This document shows positions 1-7,195 of a stretch of DNA of 10,173 bases, piece by piece. The number at the start of each line of letters is the position of its first letter. The stretch's first letter is position 1. The notes under the pieces were generated by a model that searched no databases, had not been told where the DNA came from, and saw only the letters and a list, made by a program, of their open reading frames with translations. This DNA comes from JBCCFX01 sp039029515 (GTDB taxonomy: Bacteria > Planctomycetota > Phycisphaerae > Phycisphaerales > SM1A02). A program made the position numbers and the translations under genes. The stretch is taken from NCBI GenBank assembly GCA_039029515.1, contig JBCCFX010000151.1:1-10173 (forward strand), written 5' to 3'.

Positions 1-269
1 ACGCCGCACCTGAGTCCGCGAAGGTGCGGATCATGCGCCAGACCGGATCCGACACTTCAGCGAAGACGCCTCAGTGTCGGCGTGCGCATCTCCACGCCGC
101 ACCTGAGTCCGCGAAGGTGCGGATCATGCGCCAGACCGGATCCGACACTTCAGCGAAGACGCCTCAGTGTCGGCGTGCGCATCGCCACGCCGCACCTGAG
201 TCCGCGAAGGTGCGGATCATGCGCCAGGCCAGATCCGACACTTCAGCGAAGACGCCTCAGTGTCGGCGT
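1..269. repeat. Tandem array of 93-bp units, each a pair of inverted hairpins
   Basis: Three units start at 1, 94 and 187, nearly identical, with a period of exactly 93 bp. Each unit is an 83-bp body that begins with ACGCCG and ends with its inverse CGGCGT (1-83, 94-176, 187-269), and the bodies are joined by a 10-bp linker (84-93, 177-186). Each body has two hairpins. Hairpin A (4-29, 97-122, 190-215) has stem CCGCACCT/AGGTGCGG and a 10-nt loop. Hairpin B (49-80, 142-173, 235-266) has stem CCGACACT/AGTGTCGG and a 16-nt loop, and lies in the opposite orientation. Copy 3 differs by a few bases near 227-233. The array stops exactly at a CGGCGT head. The layout resembles a BIME (paired inverted REP elements, tandemly amplified). 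The left end is cut by the window edge, so more copies may exist. Related single hairpins occur at 8983-9154. Confidence 0.95.
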
Positions 270-273
270 AGAG

Positions 274-279
274 TTACAA
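274..279 (+). promoter_or_regulatory. Possible -10 box before the EEP-fold gene
   Basis: TACAAT matches the sigma-70 -10 consensus at 5 of 6 positions and lies 10 nt before the ATG at 290. No good -35 box is seen 16-18 bp upstream, where the last repeat hairpin lies. If used, the transcript would be nearly leaderless, which fits the lack of a Shine-Dalgarno site. This is a weak call based on one hexamer. Confidence 0.25.
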
Positions 280-289
280 TCCACGCGCT

Positions 290-1258
290 ATGCGGCTGCT
301 CGTCAAAGTCCTCCGTTCCGTTCCGCTCGCGATACAAGTCGCGCTGCTCCTCCCGATCCTGGCGTGGCTCATCGGACGCATCCTGACGGACCGCTTTCTC
401 TGGAGTCAATGGTGCTGGTGGATGCCGACCGTCCTTGCGATCGGACTCGCCGCCTGTGCCGCATTCATTGCGGCAATGCCCTTCCCACCGCGACGCGGCC
501 GCGCTACACGATGCGTGTTCTGGATCGTGCTGACGCTCGGACTCCTTGGCTACCGCACCGAATGGGAACAACGCGGCCCGATCCTGCACGATCCCATCAC
601 CGCTACCGATGGCTTTGAACTGGTGCACTGGACATGCACGATGTCCGCTCCACATCTTCGCGCCACACACGCTGCGTGGGCGACGACGTTCACCGGCGAT
701 GCGGCCATCCTCATGCATTCCGGCGGCCTCTTCCTCGACCCGGCCATGGATGACGTGCGCGCCAACGGGTATCGCGTCTATCCCGTCGGACTCGCCACCG
801 TCATCACCCGACATGAACTCGTAGAGCACCGGACGATCCTGCGCAACGGCAACTTCTTCGGCTGGACCATCCACCTCCGAACCGCCGCAGACGCGGATGA
901 CGTTGTCACCATCTGGCTGCTCGATCTTCCATCCAATCCTCGGATCCACCGCTGGGAAATTGCATCTCGCGTGCGCGACATGCTCGATAACGCCAACGAA
1001 CCCCGACCGGATCTCGTCATCGGCGATCTCAACATCACGCGCGGCAGCGCATCGCTGCAGCATCTCTTTCCCGATTATGAACACGCCTACGATCAGGCTG
1101 GTTTCGGCGACAGCGCAACCTTCCCGCGCGAACGCCCCGTCTACCACATCGATCATGTGCTGATCCGCGCGCCGTGGCGCGCGCAGCGCTATGACCTGCA
1201 TGATCCCGGCCACGGTCGACATCGACTTCAACGGGTCTGGTTGGAACGATCGCACTAA
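290..1258 (+). CDS. Membrane-anchored EEP-fold (endonuclease/exonuclease/phosphatase) protein, active site probably degenerate
   Basis: This 322-residue protein has three hydrophobic segments near the N-terminus (about residues 11-32, 43-63 and 75-89), then a domain with the C-terminal signature of the EEP superfamily. That signature is GDLN at 245-248, HIDHV at 286-290 and a final GHGRHR at 307-312, corresponding to the family's GDxN, DHV and SDH motifs. The N-terminal catalytic motifs look changed. The usual Asn of the first strand falls in HWTCTMS (113-119), with no Asn, and the usual Glu of the second motif falls in ILMHSG (140-145), apparently replaced by His. It may therefore be a weak or inactive phosphoesterase, or belong to a divergent subfamily. 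The predicted topology places the domain next to the membrane, probably on its outer side. The start at 290 is chosen because the frame becomes protein-like there; no ribosome site is visible. Its TAA overlaps the stop of the convergent epimerase gene. Substrate is unknown. Confidence 0.8.
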   Translation: MRLLVKVLRSVPLAIQVALLLPILAWLIGRILTDRFLWSQWCWWMPTVLAIGLAACAAFIAAMPFPPRRGRATRCVFWIVLTLGLLGYRTEWEQRGPILHDPITATDGFELVHWTCTMSAPHLRATHAAWATTFTGDAAILMHSGGLFLDPAMDDVRANGYRVYPVGLATVITRHELVEHRTILRNGNFFGWTIHLRTAADADDVVTIWLLDLPSNPRIHRWEIASRVRDMLDNANEPRPDLVIGDLNITRGSASLQHLFPDYEHAYDQAGFGDSATFPRERPVYHIDHVLIRAPWRAQRYDLHDPGHGRHRLQRVWLERSH

Positions 1259-2220
1259 GCGTGCACTGACTGATACCACGACCACTGTCGCACGAGCCCT
1301 TCATCGAACGACATCGTCGGCGCGTAGCCAAGCGTTGCCGAACTGTGCGTCAGATCGGCATATGTCTGATTGACGTCACCAGGCTGCATCGGCTGCTGAT
1401 CGATCTGTGCCGGCGAGCCGACCGTGCGGGCAATTCGATCGATCATGTCCGACAGTGTGACCGGTGTGGATCCACCAAGATTGAAGATGCCGAATCGTGG
1501 CGTATCGGGATTCGCCCAATCACCGGCCGCACGAATACCCGCAATGATGTCATCGATGTACGTGTAATCACGACTCGTCGAACCGTCACCGAACATCGGC
1601 ACAGATTCGCCGTGCGCGATCAGCTTCATGAACTTGTGAATGGCAAGGTCCGGGCGTTGTCGTGGGCCGAACACCGTGAAGAAACGCAGGCAGGCGATCG
1701 ACATGTCGAACAGGTGGTGATACGTGTGGCACAGAAGTTCGCCTGCGCGCTTGGTCGCGGCGTACGGGCTGATCGGCGCGCTGACGGGATCATCCTCGCG
1801 GAACGGAACGACGGTCGAATTCCCGTAGACACTTGAGCTGGACGCAAACAGCACCGACCGGCATGACGCGGCGTGCGCCGCATCCAGGACGTTCGTCAGC
1901 CCATCAAGGTTCACGGCCACGAAGCGCTCCGGCGACTGAATGCTTGGCCGCACGCCGGCGAGTGCCGCGATATGCACGATGCGCGCCGGACGTTCCGCAC
2001 GAATCCGTTCGATGAGCGGTGCTCGATCGAGGATGTCGAGTTCGTGCACGACAAGTTGATCGTGTGCGATCTCGCGCAGATTGCGTTCTTTCGATGCGCG
2101 ATCGTAATAAGGATCGAAGTTGTCGATCCCCACGATGCGCCAGCCGTCGGCCAACATAGAGGCGGCGAGATGTGAACCAATAAAACCGGCGACGCCGGTG
2201 ATCACACAGGTCGAAGTCAT
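1255..2220 (-). CDS. NAD-dependent sugar-nucleotide epimerase, UDP-glucuronate 4-epimerase-like
   Basis: A 321-residue extended short-chain dehydrogenase. It starts MTSTCVITG with the NAD-binding TGVAGFIGSH glycine motif, then FDPYYD, the SSSSVYG strand with the catalytic Ser region, and the catalytic PYAATK (YxxxK). Further on it has RFFTVFGPRQRPDLA, FGDGSTSRDYTYIDDI and PMQPGDVNQTYAD. The YYD, FGPxxRPD and PMQPGDV motifs are typical of UDP-glucuronate 4-epimerases, which make UDP-galacturonate in the cytoplasm for polysaccharides; a UDP-glucose 4-epimerase is the main alternative. The ATG at 2220 is preferred over an upstream in-frame start at 2286, because the glycine motif normally lies within about 10 residues of the start and the longer form would overlap the preceding gene. 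The gene lies 35 bp behind the prepilin gene on the same strand. The spacer has TATCAT at 2227-2232 (minus strand) just before the ATG but no ribosome site, so either an operon or a leaderless start is possible. The TAG stop overlaps the convergent gene. Confidence 0.92.
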   Translation of the reverse strand: MTSTCVITGVAGFIGSHLAASMLADGWRIVGIDNFDPYYDRASKERNLREIAHDQLVVHELDILDRAPLIERIRAERPARIVHIAALAGVRPSIQSPERFVAVNLDGLTNVLDAAHAASCRSVLFASSSSVYGNSTVVPFREDDPVSAPISPYAATKRAGELLCHTYHHLFDMSIACLRFFTVFGPRQRPDLAIHKFMKLIAHGESVPMFGDGSTSRDYTYIDDIIAGIRAAGDWANPDTPRFGIFNLGGSTPVTLSDMIDRIARTVGSPAQIDQQPMQPGDVNQTYADLTHSSATLGYAPTMSFDEGLVRQWSWYQSVHA

Positions 2221-2255
2221 ACGAGCATGATATGGAACGATGCGACGACCGTGCG

Positions 2256-3050
2256 TCAGTCGATGAAGTCCTGCACCTCTTGCCACAGTCCGTCGTATTC
2301 GAACGGGTCAACGGCAAGTTCGCCTTCGTCATCAGTCTCAGGAAGCAACGGACGGATGCGCTGGCCGGATTCGTACCAGTTCACCGAACCATCGCCGCGC
2401 AACACATTCATGCCGACGATGTGGTTGAAGTCCGCGAGCGAACGAAGACCGTCAGTGGACAAGGCATCCTTGGAGTCCATGCGTGACAGGAGTCGCGGCA
2501 TGCGCTTGCCGCTCCACTCGAGGTGTCCGGCATAGTGGTAGTTCGTATAGATCCGACCTTCGACGGACGTGCCGGCGTTTTCGGCATCAAGCCGGAACTG
2601 CCACTCGTCCTCATATTCGTCGAACGTATGCGTCCCGTGATGGCTCGGGCAATAGAAGCAACCGGCGTGACCGCAGTAGCCGCCCTCAAAGAGCAGACCA
2701 ATACCGTCCCATGCTTCACCGGTCTCGCCACGATGGGATGCCATGAGTTCCAGTGGACCGTCGCCGCCAGGCTCAAGCGCATCGGAGAATGGCAATCGAT
2801 CTTTGTTATCACCGGCGAATTGCACCATCGCCGTACCGATCTGCCGAAGGTTTGAAGCGCACACGATCCGGTTCGCGTTTTCGCGAACATGTCCGATCGC
2901 CGGCATGAGGAAGCTGGTCAGAATGACGACGACCGCAAGTACGACCAGCAACTCAACCATGCTGAAACCGGCACGATCTGCGCGTGGCGATCGCCCGCCA
3001 CTGTGTGGTCGGAAGGCCAGCCCGGTCTGCTGCCCGGTCAATCCTGTCAT
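2256..3050 (-). CDS. Type IV prepilin-like / pseudopilin protein with H-X9-DG motif
   Basis: About 264 residues. A prepilin peptidase site, G28|FSMVE with the conserved Glu at position 5 of the mature protein, is followed by a hydrophobic helix (about 34-50), so the protein should be cleaved, N-methylated and kept at the inner membrane. After the helix comes CASNLRQIGTAM, typical of planctomycete type II secretion G-like proteins. A cysteine group C-x4-C-x2-C lies at 126-134, and the H-X9-DG motif is near residues 210-221 (H, nine residues, DG). The last 35 residues are acidic. Planctomycetes carry many such proteins and their individual roles are mostly unknown. The start is uncertain: the ATG at 3050 gives a 28-residue leader. 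A GTG at 3059 or a GTG at 3167 (with a G-rich stretch upstream, but a 67-residue leader) are alternatives. The gene is followed after 35 bp by the epimerase gene. Confidence 0.88.
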   Translation of the reverse strand: MTGLTGQQTGLAFRPHSGGRSPRADRAGFSMVELLVVLAVVVILTSFLMPAIGHVRENANRIVCASNLRQIGTAMVQFAGDNKDRLPFSDALEPGGDGPLELMASHRGETGEAWDGIGLLFEGGYCGHAGCFYCPSHHGTHTFDEYEDEWQFRLDAENAGTSVEGRIYTNYHYAGHLEWSGKRMPRLLSRMDSKDALSTDGLRSLADFNHIVGMNVLRGDGSVNWYESGQRIRPLLPETDDEGELAVDPFEYDGLWQEVQDFID

Positions 3051-3331
3051 GGCATTCACATCAGTCGTGTGACCGATGCCCGTCCTTCTTGGCGTTGGTC
3101 GCAATCCTGGCGACTTCACGCTGTGCTTATCCGAGTCCCCACGAGTCGCCAGCCGGCGCCCCGTCACGTTTCACACCCCCGTAGTCTATTTCCATTTCCG
3201 AGAATCCGAGCCCTCAATCACAAGAATTGGTCAAGGTGGTGTTGGTATTCCATCGGGTTCCGAAGGCCTGTTCGTACTTTGTTTGGATTCTGCGGGAATC
3301 TTGGCTCCTATGCTGAATCGTCGTATCACAT

Positions 3332-3359
3332 GGAACCAAAACGATTTGGGCCTCGGATA
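3332..3359 (+). promoter_or_regulatory. Possible ECF-type promoter of the sigma gene
   Basis: GGAACC (3332-3337) and CGGATA (3354-3359) are separated by 16 nt. GGAAC-type -35 boxes with a 16-17 nt spacer are the usual pattern for ECF sigma factors, and the expected start would lie about 20 nt before the sigma ATG. The position suggests autoregulation, which is common for ECF genes. The rest of 3051-3386, between the divergent prepilin and sigma genes, shows no other convincing site. This is inferred from a single match, and the -10 sequences of this ECF group are not known to me. Confidence 0.35.
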
Positions 3360-3386
3360 GTGGTTCGGATCGTGGGGATAGTCAGT

Positions 3387-3947
3387 ATGGACCAGCGAGA
3401 TTGGATGCTGATGCATCGCATCGCAGCCGGTGACGAAGATGCCGTCGCTGAGCTGTACGACCGTTTTGGGTCGCTGGTGTACAAGGTGGCTCGTCAGCTC
3501 CTGCCGACGCAGGCGGAAGCGGATGACGCGATTCAGGAGATCTTTGTTCGACTGTGGCAGACCGCCGACCGTTACGACCCCCGACGCGCCAAACTCGTCA
3601 CCTGGGTCATGCTGATCGCGCGACGCCACCTCATTGACCGACTCCGACGCAAAGCAGTTCGGCCCGACTTCTCCGTCCTTGATGGCGACTACACGGAATC
3701 CGATTCCGCCGTCGCCCCGGATGGTCCGGCACTGGACGATGAACGCAACAAGCGCTTGCTTGCCCGCGTTGCCGAGTTGCCGGAACTGCAGCGATTGGTC
3801 ATCGAGCGTGCGTATCTGCACGGGTTCACATTGCGGGAAGTCAGTGAACAGATCGATGCCCCGCTGGGCACGGTCAAGTCAGCATTGAGCCGCGGGTTGG
3901 CGCGGCTGCGGGAATCAGCCAGAACGGATCTCATGTCCGAAGGCTGA
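3387..3947 (+). CDS. ECF (extracytoplasmic function) RNA polymerase sigma factor
   Basis: A 186-residue sigma-70 family protein with only regions 2 and 4, the ECF layout. Region 2 spans about 14-88, including DAIQEIFVRLWQTADRYDP (47-65, core binding and -10 recognition) and a TWVMLIARRHLIDRLRR helix. Region 4 spans about 122-177, with LPELQRLVIERAYLHG and the helix-turn-helix FTLREVSEQI / GTVKSALSRGLARLR that reads the -35. The ATG at 3387 is chosen because region 2 starts right after it and GGGGA (3374-3378) is a fair ribosome site. The same frame is open further upstream, but that part is antisense to the prepilin gene and not sigma-like. The gene is followed after 147 bp by a membrane anti-sigma gene, so the pair should answer a cell-envelope signal. 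The partner and region style suggest the RskA-controlled (SigK-like) group. Confidence 0.95.
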   Translation: MDQRDWMLMHRIAAGDEDAVAELYDRFGSLVYKVARQLLPTQAEADDAIQEIFVRLWQTADRYDPRRAKLVTWVMLIARRHLIDRLRRKAVRPDFSVLDGDYTESDSAVAPDGPALDDERNKRLLARVAELPELQRLVIERAYLHGFTLREVSEQIDAPLGTVKSALSRGLARLRESARTDLMSEG

Positions 3948-4082
3948 GTTGGTCGACGCGGAAGAGAAGGACGTCGGAAACAGGGGAAGGAAACGGTGCA
4001 TGGGCAATTCAATTCATGACAACTGTGAAGTTCCCATTCGTCCGAACGTATGTGAGAGTTGTAGGCGTGGTGTCTTGAATGT

Positions 4083-4086
4083 GGAG
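4083..4086 (+). promoter_or_regulatory. Ribosome binding site of the anti-sigma gene
   Basis: GGAG lies 8 nt before the ATG at 4095 and fixes that start. The 147-bp gap after the sigma gene (3948-4094) is purine-rich at first and holds no clear terminator, so read-through from the sigma gene is likely. Confidence 0.6.
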
Positions 4087-4094
4087 TACGGGCG

Positions 4095-4931
4095 ATGAAC
4101 TCATCTGAACCAATGTCGCGAGATATGCTGCTTGAACTTGCCGCGCTGGACGCGTTCGGCCTGCTCGACGAATACGAGTCTGCGCTGTACACACGATCTG
4201 TGCACCACGCGACGCCAGCGGTGCAGGATGAAGTCCTTGCATTGCAGGCGGAACTCGTCAGTGACGAGAATCTGCTGCCGAAAGAAGAACCATCGCCGGA
4301 CCTTCGTCGACGCGTCCTTCGCGCCGTCAATCAGGCCATCGAGGCCGATGACCGACGCCTCCAGCCCATCGCGCGAATCGGTCGACGTCGCGATGCACGA
4401 AACACACCGATCAGCGAACGCCTGAAGCTCAGCATGGCCGGCCAGTTCTGGCGCGCTGCCGCATTCGTATTCGCTGCCGTTGCTGTCGTGCTCGCCTACT
4501 TCGGCAACCAGACGTACCAGCAGAACCAATTGATCACACAGACCGCGTTGAACATTCAACTCGGCAACGACATCAGCACCGTGCTCGGCACGGACCTCTG
4601 GGATGACTACATCGCCAACGAAACCGCACAGGTCGTGACCCTGCGACCAACCAGCGCTCAGTATGAAGCGACGGTGTGGGCGGTCATTCGCGAAGATGCT
4701 GATGGCGAATCACACGTTGCTCTGTTCAGCCACGGCCTGCCCCAGGATCAGACGTTTACCCTACGACTTCGCGATACCGCGAGTGATCGTGTGTACGGCC
4801 AGTTCGCCTACGAACAGGCACGCGGCTTGTCCGGCATCGAGATTGATCGTGCCCCGGACCGCGACCTGCTTGCTTCGGCACAATGGGAACTGGTTGATGA
4901 CACCGGCACCGTGCTCTATCGCAGTGCCTGA
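4095..4931 (+). CDS. RskA-like transmembrane anti-sigma factor
   Basis: A 278-residue protein with a cytoplasmic N-terminal helical region (about 8-85), one membrane span (FWRAAAFVFAAVAVVLAYF, about 118-136) and a C-terminal extracytoplasmic domain of about 140 residues. The N-terminus has LLELAALDAFGLLDEYE, like the LAALYALGALDxxE start of RskA-type anti-sigma domains. The zinc-binding HxxxCxxC of ZAS anti-sigma factors is absent. The C-terminal part contains a stretch (QYEATVWAVIRED...LPQDQTFTLRL) resembling the RskA C-terminal domain. It would hold the upstream ECF sigma factor at the membrane until a signal leads to its proteolysis. The role is inferred from order and layout; overall similarity to characterised members looks low. 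Confidence 0.85.
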   Translation: MNSSEPMSRDMLLELAALDAFGLLDEYESALYTRSVHHATPAVQDEVLALQAELVSDENLLPKEEPSPDLRRRVLRAVNQAIEADDRRLQPIARIGRRRDARNTPISERLKLSMAGQFWRAAAFVFAAVAVVLAYFGNQTYQQNQLITQTALNIQLGNDISTVLGTDLWDDYIANETAQVVTLRPTSAQYEATVWAVIREDADGESHVALFSHGLPQDQTFTLRLRDTASDRVYGQFAYEQARGLSGIEIDRAPDRDLLASAQWELVDDTGTVLYRSA

Positions 4932-4974
4932 CCTTCGTATGACAGGATTCGGATTCGAGTGACCCACTCGGAAG

Positions 4975-5015
4975 AGCGCACACGGCCCTATCTCATGATG
5001 CGGGCCGTGTTCGCT
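4975..5015. terminator. Hairpin terminator between convergent genes
   Basis: A perfect 9-bp stem, ACACGGCCC (4980-4988) with GGGCCGTGT (5002-5010), has a 13-nt loop. Past a single mismatch it is extended by AGCG/CGCT (4975-4978 with 5012-5015). It lies between the stops of the anti-sigma gene and the convergent ABC-F gene. There is no long T tract on either strand, so it may act in both directions as a structured transcript end, or need a factor. Confidence 0.75.
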
Positions 5016-5049
5016 TAACGATCACCGCGCAACGATCGGCGACCAACCG

Positions 5050-7005
5050 TCAACCATCTGCGCGACGCGCCCATTCATCTTCGAGCGGACCGCGCTCCGC
5101 GACCAGCGACTCGCGTTCCTGACTCAAGGCCTTGCATTTCGCCCCGTCCCGGTAGACCTCGGGATCGGACATCGATGCATCGATCGCACCGATGCGCTCA
5201 TCGATTGCTTCAATGCGCTGCTCAAGTTTCGTCAACGACAACTTCGCGAGTGGATTGGATGACGAATCAGCCGCCTTCTTCGGCATGGACGGCGACGATG
5301 ACTTTCGGTCTTTCCGCTCCCGCTGCGCTGATTCACGCTGCGCTGCGGCCGCTTCCGCCGCACGCTCGGCCTGCTTTTCGATCCACTGGCTATACGTCCC
5401 GGTGAACAGCGTGACATCGTCGGGCGCGTTGAAGATGATCAACTGATCGCAGACGCGATCAAGCAGCGTTCGGTCATGGCTGATCAGGAGCACGGTGCCG
5501 TCATAGCCGGAGTCCATCGATAGCGCCTGCTCCAGGCGCTCCGCCGAAGGAATATCGAGGTGGTTACTCGGCTCATCCAGGACCAGCAGGTTGTGAGCAC
5601 CAGCGACGAGACCCGCCAGGACGGCGCGACTGCGTTCACCGCCGGAGAGATCAACGAGATGCTTGTCCTGCTCAGGACCACTGAACAGAAACGCGCCGGC
5701 GAGATCCCGTGCCTGTTGTTCCGACGCGCGGACGCCATTGCCTTCCAGCGCCACGATGACTGACTGGAGATACTGCCAGACCGTCAGCGTGAGATCCAGA
5801 TGTTCCTGCGTCTGCCGGAAGTAACCGACGCTCAGCCGGGAACCTAGTCGGACGTCACCATCGTCCTGTGCAACGTCGCCAAGCAGGCACTTGATGAGGG
5901 TCGTCTTCCCGACTCCGTTCGGGCCGATCACGCCGACACGATCGCCGCGTGAGATTAACAGGTCTTGATTGTGAAACAGGGTGAGGTCGCCGTACGACTT
6001 GGAGAGTCCTTCGGCGGCGATCACCATCTCGCCGGACCGCGGCGCTTTCGGCAGTGACAAGCGCATGACATCGAGCTCGATCGGTCGTTCAACCAGTTGG
6101 TCGCGCTTGAATCGTTCGAGACGAGACTCGCGCCCGCGCGCCTGTTTGGCGCGCTGTCCGGCCTTGTATTTGCGAATGAACGCTTCTTCCTGTCGGATCT
6201 TGTCCATCTGCTTGTCGAACACGCGCGCTTGCGTGAGTTGCCGCTCTTCGCGCAGCGCGACGTACTTGTGGTAGTTGCCCGGATACTCCCGAATCTGCCC
6301 CGCTTCGATTTCCACGATGCACGACACCACGCGATCGAGCAGCCAGCGATCGTGCGAGACGACAAGAACCGCGCCTGTGTATTCGTCAGCAAGGAAGTTC
6401 TCGAGCCACTGACGGCCGGTGATGTCGAGGTGGTTCGTCGGCTCATCAAGCAGCAGCAGGTCCGGCGCTTCGAGCAGCAGCCGGGCAAGGCCGAGACGGC
6501 CCTTCTGACCGCCTGACAAGCTGCCGACACGCTGTGTGAATTGCGCATCGTCGAACCCGAGACCGTGCAGCATCGCGTCGATGCGGTGGTCGATCGCGTA
6601 GCCGCCGGCGGCCTCGATTTCGGATTCGAGCCGCGCCTGCTGCTTCATGAGCTTGTCCAGCTCATCGCCGTCGGCGGTCGCCATGGCCTCAAAGACCTGG
6701 TCGAGCCGCTTGTGGAGCTGATAGAGATCATCGAAAGCCATGGCGGCGGCATCGCGAACCGAGGCATCGTGGGGAAGATCGGGATGCTGGCTCAGATAGC
6801 CCACCCGGGCACCTCGGCGGACCTGGATCGCCCCGTGATCAGGCGTCAGCTCGCCGCGCATCGCCCGCATCAGCGTGGACTTACCGGTGCCATTCCGGCC
6901 CACAAAACCGATCTTCTCACCCTCATCAATGGACAGCGTCGCTCCGTCGAGGACGATCCGGGTGCCGTACTGATGGCGAACGTTGGCGACGGTCATCAAA
7001 GCCAT
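5050..7005 (-). CDS. ABC-F family ATPase (Uup-like, translation-associated)
   Basis: A 651-residue soluble protein with two ABC domains and no membrane span. Domain 1 has Walker A GRNGTGKST (36-44), signature LSGGQKGR (163-170), Walker B LLLLDEPTNHLD (183-194) and the SHDR switch (217-220). Domain 2 has GPNGVGKTT (361-369), LSGGERSR (453-460), LLVLDEPSNHLD (473-484) and SHDR (509-512). The charged linker between them (about 243-310) is the region that contacts tRNA in ABC-F proteins. The C-terminus (about 540-651) is a charged, Ala/Ser/Lys-rich hinge plus predicted coiled coil, as in Uup. ABC-F proteins bind ribosomes and relieve stalling or protect against antibiotics; this one is most likely a housekeeping member, though a resistance role cannot be excluded. 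All key ATPase residues are present. The ATG at 7005 is used; an in-frame ATG three codons later is an alternative, and neither has a clear ribosome site. Confidence 0.95.
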   Translation of the reverse strand: MALMTVANVRHQYGTRIVLDGATLSIDEGEKIGFVGRNGTGKSTLMRAMRGELTPDHGAIQVRRGARVGYLSQHPDLPHDASVRDAAAMAFDDLYQLHKRLDQVFEAMATADGDELDKLMKQQARLESEIEAAGGYAIDHRIDAMLHGLGFDDAQFTQRVGSLSGGQKGRLGLARLLLEAPDLLLLDEPTNHLDITGRQWLENFLADEYTGAVLVVSHDRWLLDRVVSCIVEIEAGQIREYPGNYHKYVALREERQLTQARVFDKQMDKIRQEEAFIRKYKAGQRAKQARGRESRLERFKRDQLVERPIELDVMRLSLPKAPRSGEMVIAAEGLSKSYGDLTLFHNQDLLISRGDRVGVIGPNGVGKTTLIKCLLGDVAQDDGDVRLGSRLSVGYFRQTQEHLDLTLTVWQYLQSVIVALEGNGVRASEQQARDLAGAFLFSGPEQDKHLVDLSGGERSRAVLAGLVAGAHNLLVLDEPSNHLDIPSAERLEQALSMDSGYDGTVLLISHDRTLLDRVCDQLIIFNAPDDVTLFTGTYSQWIEKQAERAAEAAAAQRESAQRERKDRKSSSPSMPKKAADSSSNPLAKLSLTKLEQRIEAIDERIGAIDASMSDPEVYRDGAKCKALSQERESLVAERGPLEDEWARRADG

Positions 7006-7121
7006 GGGCGTCGAAGTGTAGCGGATTCAGCCTTCGGGCTTGACCGGGCAATAAGACCTGAGAAAATGGTTAAATCGGAAGAGGACCGCAGTGGTCGGTC
7101 CATATCGGCATAGGCACTGAA

Positions 7122-7148
7122 GCAGGGCTCCTCGGAATCCGGGGCTGC
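7122..7148 (+). other. Possible 5' leader hairpin before the secreted-protein gene
   Basis: GCAG (7122-7125) pairs with CTGC (7145-7148), and after a 2-nt bulge CTCC (7128-7131) pairs with GGGG (7141-7144), with one G-T pair. It lies about 50 nt before the start of a gene that looks highly expressed, so it could stabilise or regulate the leader. TTGACC at 7040-7045 is a possible -35 box but has no good -10 partner. Only the pairing is seen; function is unknown. Confidence 0.2.
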
Positions 7149-7186
7149 CTCTGTATCCCCCCACTTCGGAAGCAAGTCGAGGAATT

Positions 7187-7190
7187 GGAG
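7187..7190 (+). promoter_or_regulatory. Ribosome binding site of the secreted-protein gene
   Basis: GGAG lies 5 nt before the ATG at 7196. It is one of the few clear Shine-Dalgarno sites in the window, consistent with strong expression. Confidence 0.7.
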
Positions 7191-7195
7191 ACTCC

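Noticed and set aside
1..269. CRISPR array
   Set aside because: The unit is 93 bp and the copies are nearly identical throughout, with only a 10-bp near-constant linker; there are no unique spacers and no cas genes.
24..618. Open frames with 31-residue protein repeats across the left array
   Set aside because: The 93-bp period is a multiple of three, so open frames repeat automatically; the frames have no start signal and run on as antisense or off-frame reading of the EEP gene.
257..1285. Long minus-strand open frame (342 codons) opposite the EEP gene
   Set aside because: The plus-strand frame has membrane spans and EEP motifs, while the minus frame has no recognisable domain and runs through the epimerase stop.
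2889..3386. 166-codon N-terminal extension of the sigma factor
   Set aside because: It is antisense to the prepilin gene, low-quality in composition, and the sigma region 2 begins right after the ATG at 3387, which has a ribosome site.
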